Positions 1-10,919 of a stretch of DNA of 64,000 nucleotides are shown here, one piece after another. A program made the translations under genes and the position numbers. This DNA is from Bombus terrestris (lineage: Eukaryota; Arthropoda; Insecta; Hymenoptera; Apidae). Every line of letters starts with the position of its first letter. Position 1 is the stretch's first letter. The stretch covers positions 6,944,001-7,008,000 of the forward strand of contig NC_063269.1 of NCBI RefSeq assembly GCF_910591885.1, given 5' to 3'. The notes beneath the pieces were generated by a model. It made no database searches and was not told the origin of the DNA. It worked only from the letters and a program-made list of their open reading frames with translations.

Positions 1-2040
1 TTGGCTGTACGATGTACAACAGCGTAAACGTGGCATACCAGAAGATGATGGAGAATTTCTTCTAATTTCATAACTTAATGGTATCGATAAGTTGCGATAG
101 GATACGATTGAAATACAACATTTAGTTAAAGCTAATGAACGTCGCGACTGTTACGTGAAAGATTTATAGATCGTTTGGCAAAGATTTTACGATTTGGAAG
201 TGTTATTTCGAAGAATTTAAAAATTTCAATGTTTTTCAACTTTCGAGTGGTATTTTTCGGTTATTAGAAAATTTCTTAAATTTCAAGAAAGTGAAAAAGA
301 TTGTCTCAAAACATTGACGAAAGATTCGAGGATCGAAGAACGGTTAAGTATCTATTCGATGTAATTATTCGAGTGAATTAATTTCTTTTTAAGAAAATGA
401 ATTTTCCTTGGACAAATACATAAATTCCTAAAGAATTATTGTATCTATTTATTCGAATAGTTTGTCTATCGAACCGCTATATCAGAATTATTCGAATAAT
501 GATACAAGTAAATGTTGATTTATTCGTTTTAGAAAGTTCGTTTAGTACTTTAGTAATCTTGATAGATCATGTCTCTCTCATACTCGTTTCTTAAATTGCT
601 CGTGTATATACATGTTACGTGGTTGGCACTGAACTTCAAATTACCTAGATTTCAAAAGTTTTTAAATAAAATTACACCTGATATCGTGTTATTATTTAAC
701 CCATCCCATCATTCTTTAATGCATCTTATAAAATGATTATACCATGCCATTAGAAGGACCATGAACATCCTACCTGCGATTATTTTAATTTATAAAAGCA
801 GATTCCTCTGCGCATAGACATTCATTATTTTCTCTTTTAACTCATGCTGAGTTCAGCTTGAGTTTTCCAAGAATATAGATAGAGGAACCAACGATAATTT
901 TTAAATTCGGAAAGATAGATAAAACAGGTATAACAAACATTTTTCACATGCAATCAGAAAAGGCAGTTTCATCGTGCGATTAGAAAGTTGTTGGTGTGAT
1001 TCTTCGAACACGTTCTGTCTTTTTGCTACTACGATGCCTTGGAATCGCGTGGTAGCTACGATAGATGCGCATGGAATATGTCTTTTGGTATAACGTTTTA
1101 GCAAAGACAATGTAAGAAGCGTAGAAAATCATTTTACATGTATTCGTCTTGTTATTAAAGAATAAAGAGCATTAAACAATATATTTTTCGAGTGTTTTTC
1201 GTTTATCGAGGTAGTTCTTATGCAACTGTGTTAATCAAATTGAAGTTCATTAAAATAAATAATAAATACGATATGATGCTATTATGGAAATAATAATAAT
1301 AATAATCCGATATATGTCGTTGCAAAAATACATCAATTTTTATTAAGAATTGCTTGGCAACAATGCATACTTAGTACGATGAGTCACAATTTTCGAGGTT
1401 TATTCCGGAATTCTCCAATGATAATTGGTATTTCCGAATTCTTCCAAACTTGTTTAAATAGCACGTTAAAATCGGTTGTTTTTATCCTACGTCTTTGTAG
1501 GATAAGTATATTGCAGGCTGTCCCAAACGAAAGCTATAAAGATTTGGTTGTACGTCGTAAACTGTAATTACTCTTGCACTGTGCACAGTACAATTTAGAG
1601 AATTTTAAATTCAAATGTCCAAACTTGCTAAGCAAGCCCTTTTAACGAATAAAAGACAAAAATAGATTGTTCGTTACTTGAGCCGGACTAGATATACTAT
1701 TTGAAAATTTTTTAATAACGAGATTAATTTTTAAAAAATTATTTACAGATTTTACCATCTTTTTTTATTATTCATCGACCGATGAACAAATTTAGTTTTA
1801 CGCAAATATAACATTTCAATCGGAAAGAGACCGTTGTGAAATACAATTTGTAATGTTCAAACGATGTTTATTACCTCCGATGAATAGAGACACGAATACT
1901 TTCGAGCAATTTATTTCTATGGAGAAGTTTTATGATGGTAGCAGATGGCAGGTCCCAAGACAAAAGGTTGAGAAACGCTGACTTACACAAATTTTCCTAC
2001 CGCACTGATTCTTCCCTGCTGACCTTTCCATAAAACAATA
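1..2040. other. AT-rich non-coding DNA
   Basis: I see no gene in this stretch. The open frames are short, lack good start contexts and show no recognisable domain. It is rich in A/T with scattered simple sequence such as an AAT run near 1290-1306. If the laminin gene at the right of the window continues past the left edge, this is intronic DNA. Confidence 0.6.
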
Positions 2041-2900
2041 CCTACACATCGATCATCCACCTTAACACGTATTTGTAAGGGAAACACAAGTTAACCATTG
2101 ATGAGTTGTTGCACGCGACGACAGGTTTTTCACGATGAAGAGTTCGATCTCGTTCAAACTGATTTACCCTTCCGGGGACTTATTGACGGAACGAAGCACC
2201 GCCATGGCCGGACGACCATGCGGCAAAATGACTTAATACGAACATACGAGGGAGTTACACGAGAGATGGCCGGTGGCGATTCGTCAGACCACCCAGCAGG
2301 TGATTGCCGTGGAGAGGATCTATCTACGAGCTCGACTGCCTTCTACGTGCTTTAATAGTGTTCTCGCTGCGCATTCCTAGATCGTCCTCTACACCAGACG
2401 GAAAACTCTCTCGGCCGGATCTCGCCTCCAGGCTCTGAAACTCGTCTGTGTCGTTCTCGTCTCGTGGATATTTTCTTCTTCCTCTTCTTTGAAATTTCTT
2501 CCTTTTTTTCTATCTCTTTCTCTCTCTATTTCCTGTTCGATACATCTTTTTTCCCTTCGCCGTTCGTTTCTTTCTTTGCACACGAGCTGTTTCGTGTTTA
2601 TTCGTCCGGTTTACGTTTGTACTTACTCGCACGCTCGTTCGAGAGCTTTCAGCTCCTATAGCACGCATCGCGTGCATTGTGCGCCGGTTGCTTGTTGGCG
2701 ACGTTGCTGCGTCGATCGACGTTCGAACCGACGTTCGAGCTTTCGTTTCGTGCTTTGCGCTTTACGATTTTCTATATGTCAAGTATCACGCATCAATCGA
2801 TTTCGCGATTTTACATCTTAATCTGCAACTTGAATCTAAATCATAGTTACTTCATCTTAATCTGTATTTGTATATCTTACGCGAAATAGGTCATGTCGAT
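2040..2900. promoter_or_regulatory. CpG-rich patch with pyrimidine tract, possible promoter/5'UTR
   Basis: Base composition changes sharply here from AT-rich to CpG-rich. A long C/T tract (about 2462-2580) is followed by many CG dinucleotides (2585-2770). In insects this combination is often seen at promoters or 5' untranslated exons. A frame of 85 codons (2098-2355) lies inside it, but I see no domain. I cannot find a linked coding exon downstream on either strand, so the reading as a promoter is inference only. Confidence 0.25.
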
Positions 2901-5900
2901 CGTTTTCATTATGTAAGATAGAAAATATATAACATTAAAAGAAAATGTAAAATCAGATATCTTAATGCAATATGGATCGTATACAGAAATATCAAAAATA
3001 TCGATTTATAATTTATTCCTATAGATATATACATATATACATAGATCGTTACTTGAAACGTTCAATCCAATTATACGATCAACAAGTAGCAGCATAACAC
3101 CTATCGTGTTATAAATTGAATAGTATAAATTTGATATCATAGAAATGATCGTTCTGTTATATTTATTATATATTTCCTAACAATATATATCAATATGGGT
3201 CTTCCTTTCCTGAGTTACTTTCAATTAAACAGTATGTCAACGATCTTGCAATCAAAATTCACATATATTTTTCCTAAAATACGCGTTTCGCGATGAAATA
3301 TATTAAACTGTAATCATGGTATATTTTATTTTAGCGAATGGTACATTCAATTATGTACCACAAAGGGGCGTTATTTCAAGTAGAAACACATGTAACGCGA
3401 GACGATAACCATACATTTTACTCAATTTTATGTTTAATTTATAGTCACTTTTACGTTGCATGTAATGTTCATTTTATTGCTTAGAGAAAGTACATGCAGC
3501 AATTACAATACCCCGTATTCCAATAAAAATGTTTAAACAATCCACCGTAAACTTTATCACCCGTCCAGCTAACCATTATATTATTCCTGTAAAAAGAACA
3601 AAAATGATTTTACACGCAATATTATTGTATATCATACTGCACGAAATATTATTTGTTACTATTTTATCCAGCAAGCGACAGTTATTAAACTATTCAAGAC
3701 TTAATTATTTCAAATATAATAATTAATTCAATATAATAATATAATAATTAATTCGTATATAAATTTAGTTTTGGGCCATTGACTTCAATCATCGACTTCG
3801 ACTGATTTAGAGTTTCGTTAAGCTCCCGTGCAGCTTTCTAATCCCTCGGATTGTTTGAGTCTCAAAATCTGTTTGCTTCTGCGGTGGTGTAAAATATCCG
3901 AAAGGACCAAAACAACTGTTTTCCACCAGAAAGTTTTATTTTCATAAATGTAATCACTTTGTGGTGTATGTCGTGACAACATCTATTCCGCGCTGACTAA
4001 ATTTTACGTGGCATTACTCAAAGCTCAGCAACTTATGTTAATCCTATTACCCATGCAGATGTCTCTAACTAATTGCTTACAGAGTTACAAAGACCTGAAT
4101 ACAGAATTATATCGAAAGTTTATTTTGCTATTACTTTTACTACTACACTAACAAAAAATTTCCTTACAGTTACCTGACATTTCCCTATATACAAAGAAAA
4201 TTTTCTATATGCAATTCTTTTACGATTTCGATCCCTTGTGAGATATTCCATCGTTTTCAAGTATAGAAAAGAGTTTGCATAAATCATGGATCGCATGTGC
4301 CGCTATTTTAATAAAAGTAACGTTTTTTTGCAAATATGTTCTTCTTTTTCCTTTCATAGATCTCCATGGGCAAAATTTCTATCTTTAGTATTTGATATCC
4401 TTATCCTCGCCACATCCCTCTCGCTCTTTTCCTTTTCCTTCGGTGCCGGGATTAGCGTTACTATAATGATCAGGTATCGAGTCGTAATAACTGCATGTGT
4501 AGTACATTGCCACTAAACGACATCATACCGATTTAATGGCCCCTTCTTTGACGTCTCGTTGGCCATAGCGTTAATTAACAAGTACATTTTTCGTATGACG
4601 TGCTCTCTGGCAAAAGGAACGTACGAAGCACGTCTTCGGGATCTACCGCGATAGAACAAAAGGACAGTCTATTTTGAGACCAAGAACAGAGTAAAGAATA
4701 AAACATCGTTATAAGAAAGATATATAAAAATATATAAAATATAATGTTTAGAATATAATAATATATAATAGTGATAATAATATTATAGATTGTGCAATCG
4801 TTTAACAATACTGTTCAGCATATAGCTTCGTTTTACTATTATTTTACTATTCCACATCTACAAGCTATCTAATTCTTTGTCTATTATATTTTTAACTATA
4901 TTTAAAAATAGCAATAGCAGATAATAATTGAGATAAAACGATCCTAAAACATACAGAAATATCTAAACGCACTCGTTATCGTCGCTACAAGATTCTAACA
5001 ATATCCATCGACGAAAGAAATTCCCTTCTTAAAATTAGCTAGATTCTCATATAAATTATCCATAATTGAAAAGTACTTCGTCGAAAAGGCATACATTAAT
5101 TTTATCCACCAAACGCGTTAATATTCCGTCATAAACATTCGTTCCAATTAACATTCATTGCAATTTCGATAGAGACAAAGAGAAAGACACACGATATTGG
5201 TACTTAAGTCATCGAACCGAGTATGTAATCAAACGTATTCGAATCTAATCGTTATCAAGACCATGTAGACTGGATGCGACGCGTGTCTACGCGCGTAGTA
5301 TGTCTCTGAGGATTTCTTCATTAACGCGAGCGAGATTCGTTATCGGCGCGGTTCGTCGACTTTACGATCGTCCATCGATTTGCAATAATTATTAGCATCG
5401 CGACTTGCTGCTTGCCTTGTTCCAAAATCAATTAGCCATCGCACGTTCGAACATAAGTATGAATGATTTGCGAGCGAGCAGAGCTTGCGCAAACGATCTT
5501 CAATCTATCGCGTTCTGTTTGACACCGATAAGAATGCCTGTGTCGATCGTCGTACACGATGTTTTATCGCTTATTTGAATAGAATTTTATGCGGCCAAAG
5601 AACAACATACTTCGTTCGTTTCACCGATTTCATTCGATTTAAAATAAATTTCCCAGATCGAACAGGCAAAGTAAATGGAATTAATCGAATTCGAACTATA
5701 ACGGAATATTAATTTGTAAATTTGGCGAGCTGAGATATAATTCTGATCAATGGATACGTCAGTTACCGTTTACTTTGGCAACGAATTTCTGCTGCATAGA
5801 CATATACGTAAGTTTCGTTAAAGATTTTTACAATTATAATCGGAATCTCGATCGGCGATTAATTAAAGTTTAGGAAATTGAAAATTTGACGCAGCTTTCC

Positions 5901-6353
5901 TTATGCTTCTCTAAATGGAGTTTTTGTTACATTGCATATTCATACTCACAACAAGAGCATTTCTTTGTTTATAATAAATTAACAAATTTGAAACCGTTTC
6001 CAGTATGAATATAAATTTATTCCAACATCTTGCAATCGTGTAACTAAATCGTATATATTCGATAAATTTCATACGAATGTCATTATTTTATCCGTACAGA
6101 ATTTTCGATGCGGAACGTTGATTCATGCTTATTAGACACCATGTATACATCATCTAAGACCTTTAAAACTTTTAGGACAATAAAACTATTCAGCAACTAC
6201 CTACGTACCCCCTCCACTGAGGCACAGTGCGTGCAGCGCAAAATTTACCTGAAGTTTATGGAGATCTATTAGCAACCACCAATGAAATATCGTAGTTAGA
6301 AGCTAGAAGCTAGAACCGGGTTCCTATTGGTTAATTATCTATAGGAATTCGGC
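2900..6353. other. AT-rich non-coding DNA upstream of zinc-finger gene
   Basis: No coding sequence is supported here. The stretch is AT-rich, apart from a moderately CpG-rich patch around 5270-5560. The last 150 bases before the zinc-finger gene include a short direct repeat (AGAAGCTAG twice, about 6299-6316). The promoter of that gene presumably lies in the final few hundred bases, but I cannot point to a clear core element. Confidence 0.5.
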
Positions 6354-6560
6354 ATGGAACTATATAAGGACATTCGACAGCAGCTATGTGATTATTTCAA
6401 CCTGAACCTTCGATTTCACATATACGTCGAACGAACTCGTCCAGAAGAACTCGACGTACATCAATCGTACAAGTCAAGTCGATTAGTGCTAGAAACTGCA
6501 AAAATGCATAGTTTGAATAAATTCAACCTTAAGAAGATGTGCTCAGAAGAAGAAGAAGAA
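6354..6560 (+). CDS. Double C2H2 zinc-finger protein A, exon 1
   Basis: This is the predicted first coding exon: 69 codons from an ATG in a fair context (GGCATGG) to a consensus donor, GAAGAA|GTAAGT, in phase 0. The encoded N-terminus is charged, ends in five glutamates and has no domain I know. It joins to the exon at 6646 without breaking the frame. The start is my choice because it is the first in-frame ATG of the exon. An upstream non-coding exon cannot be excluded. The splice sites are seen; that the exon is expressed is inference. Confidence 0.55.
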
Positions 6561-6645
6561 GTAAGTGTTATATTGTTCAATCTTAATTATTTAAACATTC
6601 GAATTAATATGAATAATTAATAATGAAATGTTTTTTGTATTACAG

Positions 6646-7167
6646 AAGAGCAATATGCCTTCAACCAGCTCGAGTCTGCCATTAGACGATAGAACGGCTA
6701 TTCGTTTCATGATGAAGAAAACGGAAAGATTTAATTATTCGATGGGAGAGAACAACGCTGAGGAAGCAGAACAGAACCATTTTGAAGATAAGCAAATGAA
6801 CGGAGTTCAAGACGAAGGAGTCAATAACGTATCATCATCGCTGTGCTGTCTGCTTTACGAAACAATCATTCAGGACCCAAAGAACGAGAAAAATACCCCG
6901 GAGGACCAGGAAAATATCCCGGAGAACCAGAAAAATACCTCGGAAAAGAAAAGCGAATCAGATTTCGTGTTCTTGAAGCCCAAGGTTTATTATTGCAATT
7001 ACTGCAACAAATCATTTTTTCATGCTGCCTCCTACAGAAGACACATGATTTTCCATTTGAAGAAACTCCGCTGGTGCCATAAATGCAAACGAGGATTCGT
7101 TTCACAAACATGGTTCAAAAAACACAGATCACTTTGCCATAAATTCGTAAAAAAATCTGTTAAATAA
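6646..7167 (+). CDS. Double C2H2 zinc-finger protein A, exon 2
   Basis: This is the second exon of a 242-residue protein. The acceptor is TTTTTTGTATTACAG at 6645 and the frame is continuous with exon 1. The middle (residues about 70-170) is polar and acidic, with an imperfect 8-residue repeat (PEDQENI / PENQKNT). The C-terminus carries two classical zinc fingers: Cys186, Cys189, His202, His206, and Cys213, Cys216, His229, His234 (C-x2-C-x12-H-x3/4-H), seven residues apart. Such a pair usually binds DNA, but two fingers alone give limited specificity, and I cannot assign targets. The stop codon lies inside the AATAAA at 7163-7168. The fingers align without gaps to those of the minus-strand gene at 9490-9909. 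I do not recognise a named orthologue. Confidence 0.7.
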   Translation, partial: KSNMPSTSSSLPLDDRTAIRFMMKKTERFNYSMGENNAEEAEQNHFEDKQMNGVQDEGVNNVSSSLCCLLYETIIQDPKNEKNTPEDQENIPENQKNTSEKKSESDFVFLKPKVYYCNYCNKSFFHAASYRRHMIFHLKKLRWCHKCKRGFVSQTWFKKHRSLCHKFVKKSVK

Positions 7168-8690
7168 AGGGTGTGTGGGTATTTTTGTTCATTTGGAGAT
7201 CTCTTTTTTAATAAATTAGGATTAATAAATTAGAATCGTAAAATGTTGCAATATATGTTGCAATTTTGTGTGTAACTTTGGACGAATTAATGACATTTTC
7301 AATTTTAGAACGTCCATATATTTTATGATAAAGACACCATTCGACTGTATTGTTAAATTTGAAGAATAAAACAACAGATATAGTTTGTTGCATTTTAGAA
7401 TTTCTTAGAGATAAACATATTATTGTACATAATAAAATAATGTATCTCTATGTATTTCACCTTTCTACGAAATAAACATGCAAATTCACATAGAAAATTG
7501 TTGTTTGTTATTTGCGTCCTTTAAAATTCCCAAACATAATTTAGAACAAAGTTAGAAATTTTATTATAATAATCAATCAAACAGTTCAGTTTTTCTACGC
7601 GAGAACGTAAATCGAAAATAGAGTATAAAATTTCATATTTTTGACGAAGTTGAGTTTAGAAATTACTTTAGTTTGCGTAAACTTGACCACTCGGCGTTCA
7701 GGTGCAAGTGAACAATCAACAAGTTATTTCAATAAATAAATAAAAAGAATCTACTAGGATATTTTTATTTGAGGCTTCGTTTTCAGAAAAATAAATATTG
7801 TACGTATTTAATTAAGAATTCAAATATATTTCACAAATTCTGAAATCCTACTTTCTCGAAACAAAAGCGCCGCATCAAAAAGTTTCATTTCATATCTTCG
7901 ATTTACTCTTTCGCGTAGAACCAACCCCCTTTCGACTGCATCACGTTTACTGGTTAACGTTTGAAGCGTAGCACGCTCCCGTTTCATTAGAGAAAACTCT
8001 TTCAGGAAAAGGTACCTTCGCGATAAAATAAAAACATGCAATCAATCAGTATTAGGAAATTTTATAACTAAAATGAAGTACGGGTTGATAAAATATTATC
8101 CAAGAACTGTAGTAAATAAAACATTAACATGAATTTTCAATATTATTTAAGTTTTATTCTATAGAAAATTATAAATTTGTCAATAGTTAGAAATCAGAAT
8201 TTTTTCTTGTTAAGCCAGTTATTTTAAACATCCTTAAATCTTACAAATAGCGACATCATCTTTGTCGTTTATTTTATCAGCATTCTCTTTTAAAGAAGCA
8301 CTAGAACCTCGGATTTCTACCAGTTATCATTATTTGTTCGTTTTCCGACTCAAATTACTCAATATGATTCACGTGCGTGTTGCATATGCTCTTTTCACAT
8401 TCAGTGTATAAACACTATTCTTTCGTTTTTTCTATCGCATCTATTTCTATGTCAAGGTTTTGGTGGAAATAAGAAATAATCGGGATGAAATTATGAGAAA
8501 ATCACCTTTGTTAAATTACGTACATTACAAACATGATGGAAAATATTCGTCAGCAATTTTGTGTATATACAATATATACCAGTAATATAAAAGAGCTTGA
8601 GTTTATTTCTTTATTAATCGCTTTAGACTAGATGTGTTATTTATGGTGTTAATATTGTAAAATTAACGCTTAAGTAGTACGCTATTGTTC
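7168..8690. other. Non-coding DNA between the two zinc-finger genes
   Basis: This is AT-rich sequence 3' of both convergent zinc-finger genes. It contains several AATAAA-like signals (near 7210, 7430 and 7470) that could serve gene A. I see no further coding sequence. Confidence 0.5.
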
Positions 8691-9100
8691 ATTTAAAATA
8701 TGGTTACAAAAGTATTTAATTTTAAAATGCTATATTATCACAAAGATAGATAAGCACGTAGTGTTTCTCTGGTCCCTATCCAGTATATTACAATAATTAT
8801 TGTATTTATGCAAGCTACAGAAATATTCATTTAAAATATGGTTGCAAAAATATTTAATTTTAAAATGCTATATTATCACAAAGATAGATAAGCACGTAGT
8901 GCTTCATTGGTCTTTATCCAGTATATTACAATAATTATTGTATTTATGCAAGCTACAGATATATTCATTTAAAATATGGTTACAAAAATATTTAATTTTA
9001 AAGCTATATTATCACAGAGATAGATAGGCACGTAGTGCTTCTCTGGTCTTTATCCAGTATATTACAATAATTATTGTAATTGTGCAAGCTACAGATATAA
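8691..9100. repeat. 138-bp tandem repeat, three copies, each with a 16-bp palindrome
   Basis: Three head-to-tail copies begin at 8691, 8829 and 8967 (spacing 138 and 138). Each starts ATTTAAAATATGGTT and ends near GCAAGCTACAGA. Each copy contains the perfect palindrome TACAATAATTATTGTA (8789-8804, 8927-8942, 9063-9078). In the third copy it extends to a 20-base palindrome at 9061-9080. Copies differ by a few substitutions and a short deletion in copy three. No coding content. The array lies in the 3' intergenic space between the zinc-finger genes. Confidence 0.9.
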
Positions 9101-9489
9101 ATTTAGACCTAAAAGACTAAATATAATATAAATATCAGGTATTTCACTGAATTGTACGCTAGATGTAATTCATGTTATGTAATTTTACACGATTATTTTA
9201 ATTTACGATTTAAAAAATGATTTTTTTCAATTATTGTTTAAATTTTCTTCTGTGATGTAATTTTTAAATATGACAAATATAGAATTTTTCAAAAATGTGT
9301 AAAATTGCAGACAGAACAAAATTTTTCTGTATAAAACGATGAGATTAAAAAATACAAAGTAATAATAAAAGTAATGAGATAGAAACAATGATTAATACTA
9401 AAATATTTAGTATAACTTTGATGAAAATGTTAAAATGTATGAATGATGTATAGAGAGATCTATTAATTGAAGTTCTAAATAACTGAACA

Positions 9490-9909
9490 TTATTCCTTCA
9501 TTGGCATTCTTCTAACATATTGACTGCATTGGGTGTGATGGTAGTATGTATGATGGCGACGAAGAAATCCAAAACTGTATGATCGAAATCCACAGTGGTT
9601 ACAACGCAGTAGGTCTTTCGCATGATTCAGCTGATGTCTACGAAGCGCTGTTTGGTTGAAGAATCTTCTTTCACAGTACATGCAGTTGTATACTATAGGT
9701 ACTGCGAAAACATGTTTTTTTGCCTCCTCGTTGGGTGTGGTGTTTGTTCCATTATCCTGACATTCGTTATCCTTTCTGATTTCCACGTTATTTTCTATTG
9801 GCGGCACTATTTGAATTTGATCTATTTCGTACATGTTGTACAATTCTGAATTAAGTAGAATATTCTCCAGCTGCGACAACGCAACGGGATCGTCGAAGAG
9901 TGCTAAGAG
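9490..9909 (-). CDS. Double C2H2 zinc-finger protein B, exon 2
   Basis: This is the last exon of a 154-residue protein. The acceptor is TTGTAG, read on the minus strand just above 9909, and an in-frame stop (that TAG) closes the frame upstream, which supports splicing. Two C2H2 fingers form the C-terminal half: Cys91, Cys94, His107, His111, and Cys118, Cys121, His134, His139. Spacing and linker length match protein A exactly, with shared residues around the first finger (V-Y-x-C-x-Y-C, F-F, R-R-H). The segment before the fingers is acidic and polar. The family function is nucleic-acid binding; the specific role is unknown. Transcription runs towards gene A (convergent). Confidence 0.7.
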   Translation of the reverse strand, partial: LLALFDDPVALSQLENILLNSELYNMYEIDQIQIVPPIENNVEIRKDNECQDNGTNTTPNEEAKKHVFAVPIVYNCMYCERRFFNQTALRRHQLNHAKDLLRCNHCGFRSYSFGFLRRHHTYYHHTQCSQYVRRMPMKE

Positions 9910-10207
9910 CTACAACATTTCGTATTCAAATTTCAGTCAATAAGAAGTCGAATTCGCGGTGTTGTGGTCGAGGTTTTAGTAATATGTTGAAGATTAAAAT
10001 CGGGCAACTTTCAAGCGTCTAGTTTGATTGTTTGCTATAGTTAGTGTAACCGAATTACGTTTGAACGCTGTTAATTGTTATTCAAACGTTACAATTGGAA
10101 ATTAGACGAAAAAAATTTTATCAAGTATAACGTAAACTAGATTGCAAGTTAGTTATACTACAAGGAATAATATACTATATTAATATTTAATATGTTTTAA
10201 TAAATAC

Positions 10208-10252
10208 CTCATAATCGATGTTGCTAACATTTTCAGTTCTTGCCGTCGCCAT
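10208..10252 (-). CDS. Double C2H2 zinc-finger protein B, exon 1
   Basis: This is a short first coding exon of 15 codons with a good start context (GTTACCATGGCG) and a donor GAG|GTATTT. It ends in phase 0 and joins exon 2 at 9909 in frame, giving a junction Asp-Tyr-Glu | Leu-Leu-Ala. It is too short to stand alone. I accept it because the start context, the donor and the frame all fit exon 2, whose own frame has no upstream ATG. Confidence 0.6.
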
Positions 10253-10658
10253 GGTAACAACTATTTCTCGCACAGGTTCGTTTTAAAAACCGATATGTTC
10301 CAAAACACAAGTACGATACTTCGCACTAATCTTACTCTCAAGACAGATACTTGTTAAATGAAGTTTTATCTAAGCTCTAATTTGGTATTTATGTTTTCGC
10401 TTGCTTCAACTACCCCTATTTACAGTAGTGGGGATATCTCTCCTGACACTTATACCTGACACTTACAGTAAACCGATTTCTGCCAATGAGCTTCCACTTT
10501 TAAGGGAAAACCTGTCTATTACTCATCGCCTTAGGTCCAGTCTCCAAATTTCAATTTTTCTGTGACATTTCATCCAGCCGACTGATAGACAATTTGTAAT
10601 TTCGCATACTATTTCTCTATGAAAATTCTTCTGATTTTTTGTCTTTTGGAATTACAGT

Positions 10659-10795
10659 TCGACCGAATAACACGTAAAAGCGAGCATGACGTGCTCGTGG
10701 AAAAATAAGAAAAAAATTTAGAATACAATTTTTTCATTCTCGGTTTATTTTGCGAAAAAATCCAGTTTGAAATTTTATCAAGTATATATATACAA
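10659..10795. mobile_element. Half copy of a hairpin MITE family
   Basis: This is one arm of the inverted-repeat element described at 16605-17020 and 17490-18306. The shared outer motif is CGAATAACACGTAAAAGCG. It is followed by a GTGGAAAAATAAGAAAA segment and a TTATCAAGTATA inner segment. The second arm is missing; at that point the sequence turns into the TAAA/GATA microsatellite. Confidence 0.65.
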
Positions 10796-10818
10796 AATAT
10801 AAATAAATAAATAAATAA

Positions 10819-10890
<72 letters not shown>

Positions 10891-10910
10891 ATAAATAAAT
10901 AAATTATTTA
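10796..10910. repeat. Compound TAAA-GATA-TAAA microsatellite
   Basis: About five TAAA units are followed by roughly 17 GATA units (about 10820-10889) and again about four TAAA units. The array starts where the half MITE stops. The long minus-strand frame across it (Ile-Tyr-Leu-Ser repeats) is only the translation of the repeat. Confidence 0.95.
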
Positions 10911-10919
10911 TATTCATAT

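Noticed and set aside
10609..10917. 102-codon minus-strand frame rich in Ile-Tyr-Leu-Ser
   Set aside because: Translation of the GATA/TAAA microsatellite and a MITE arm.
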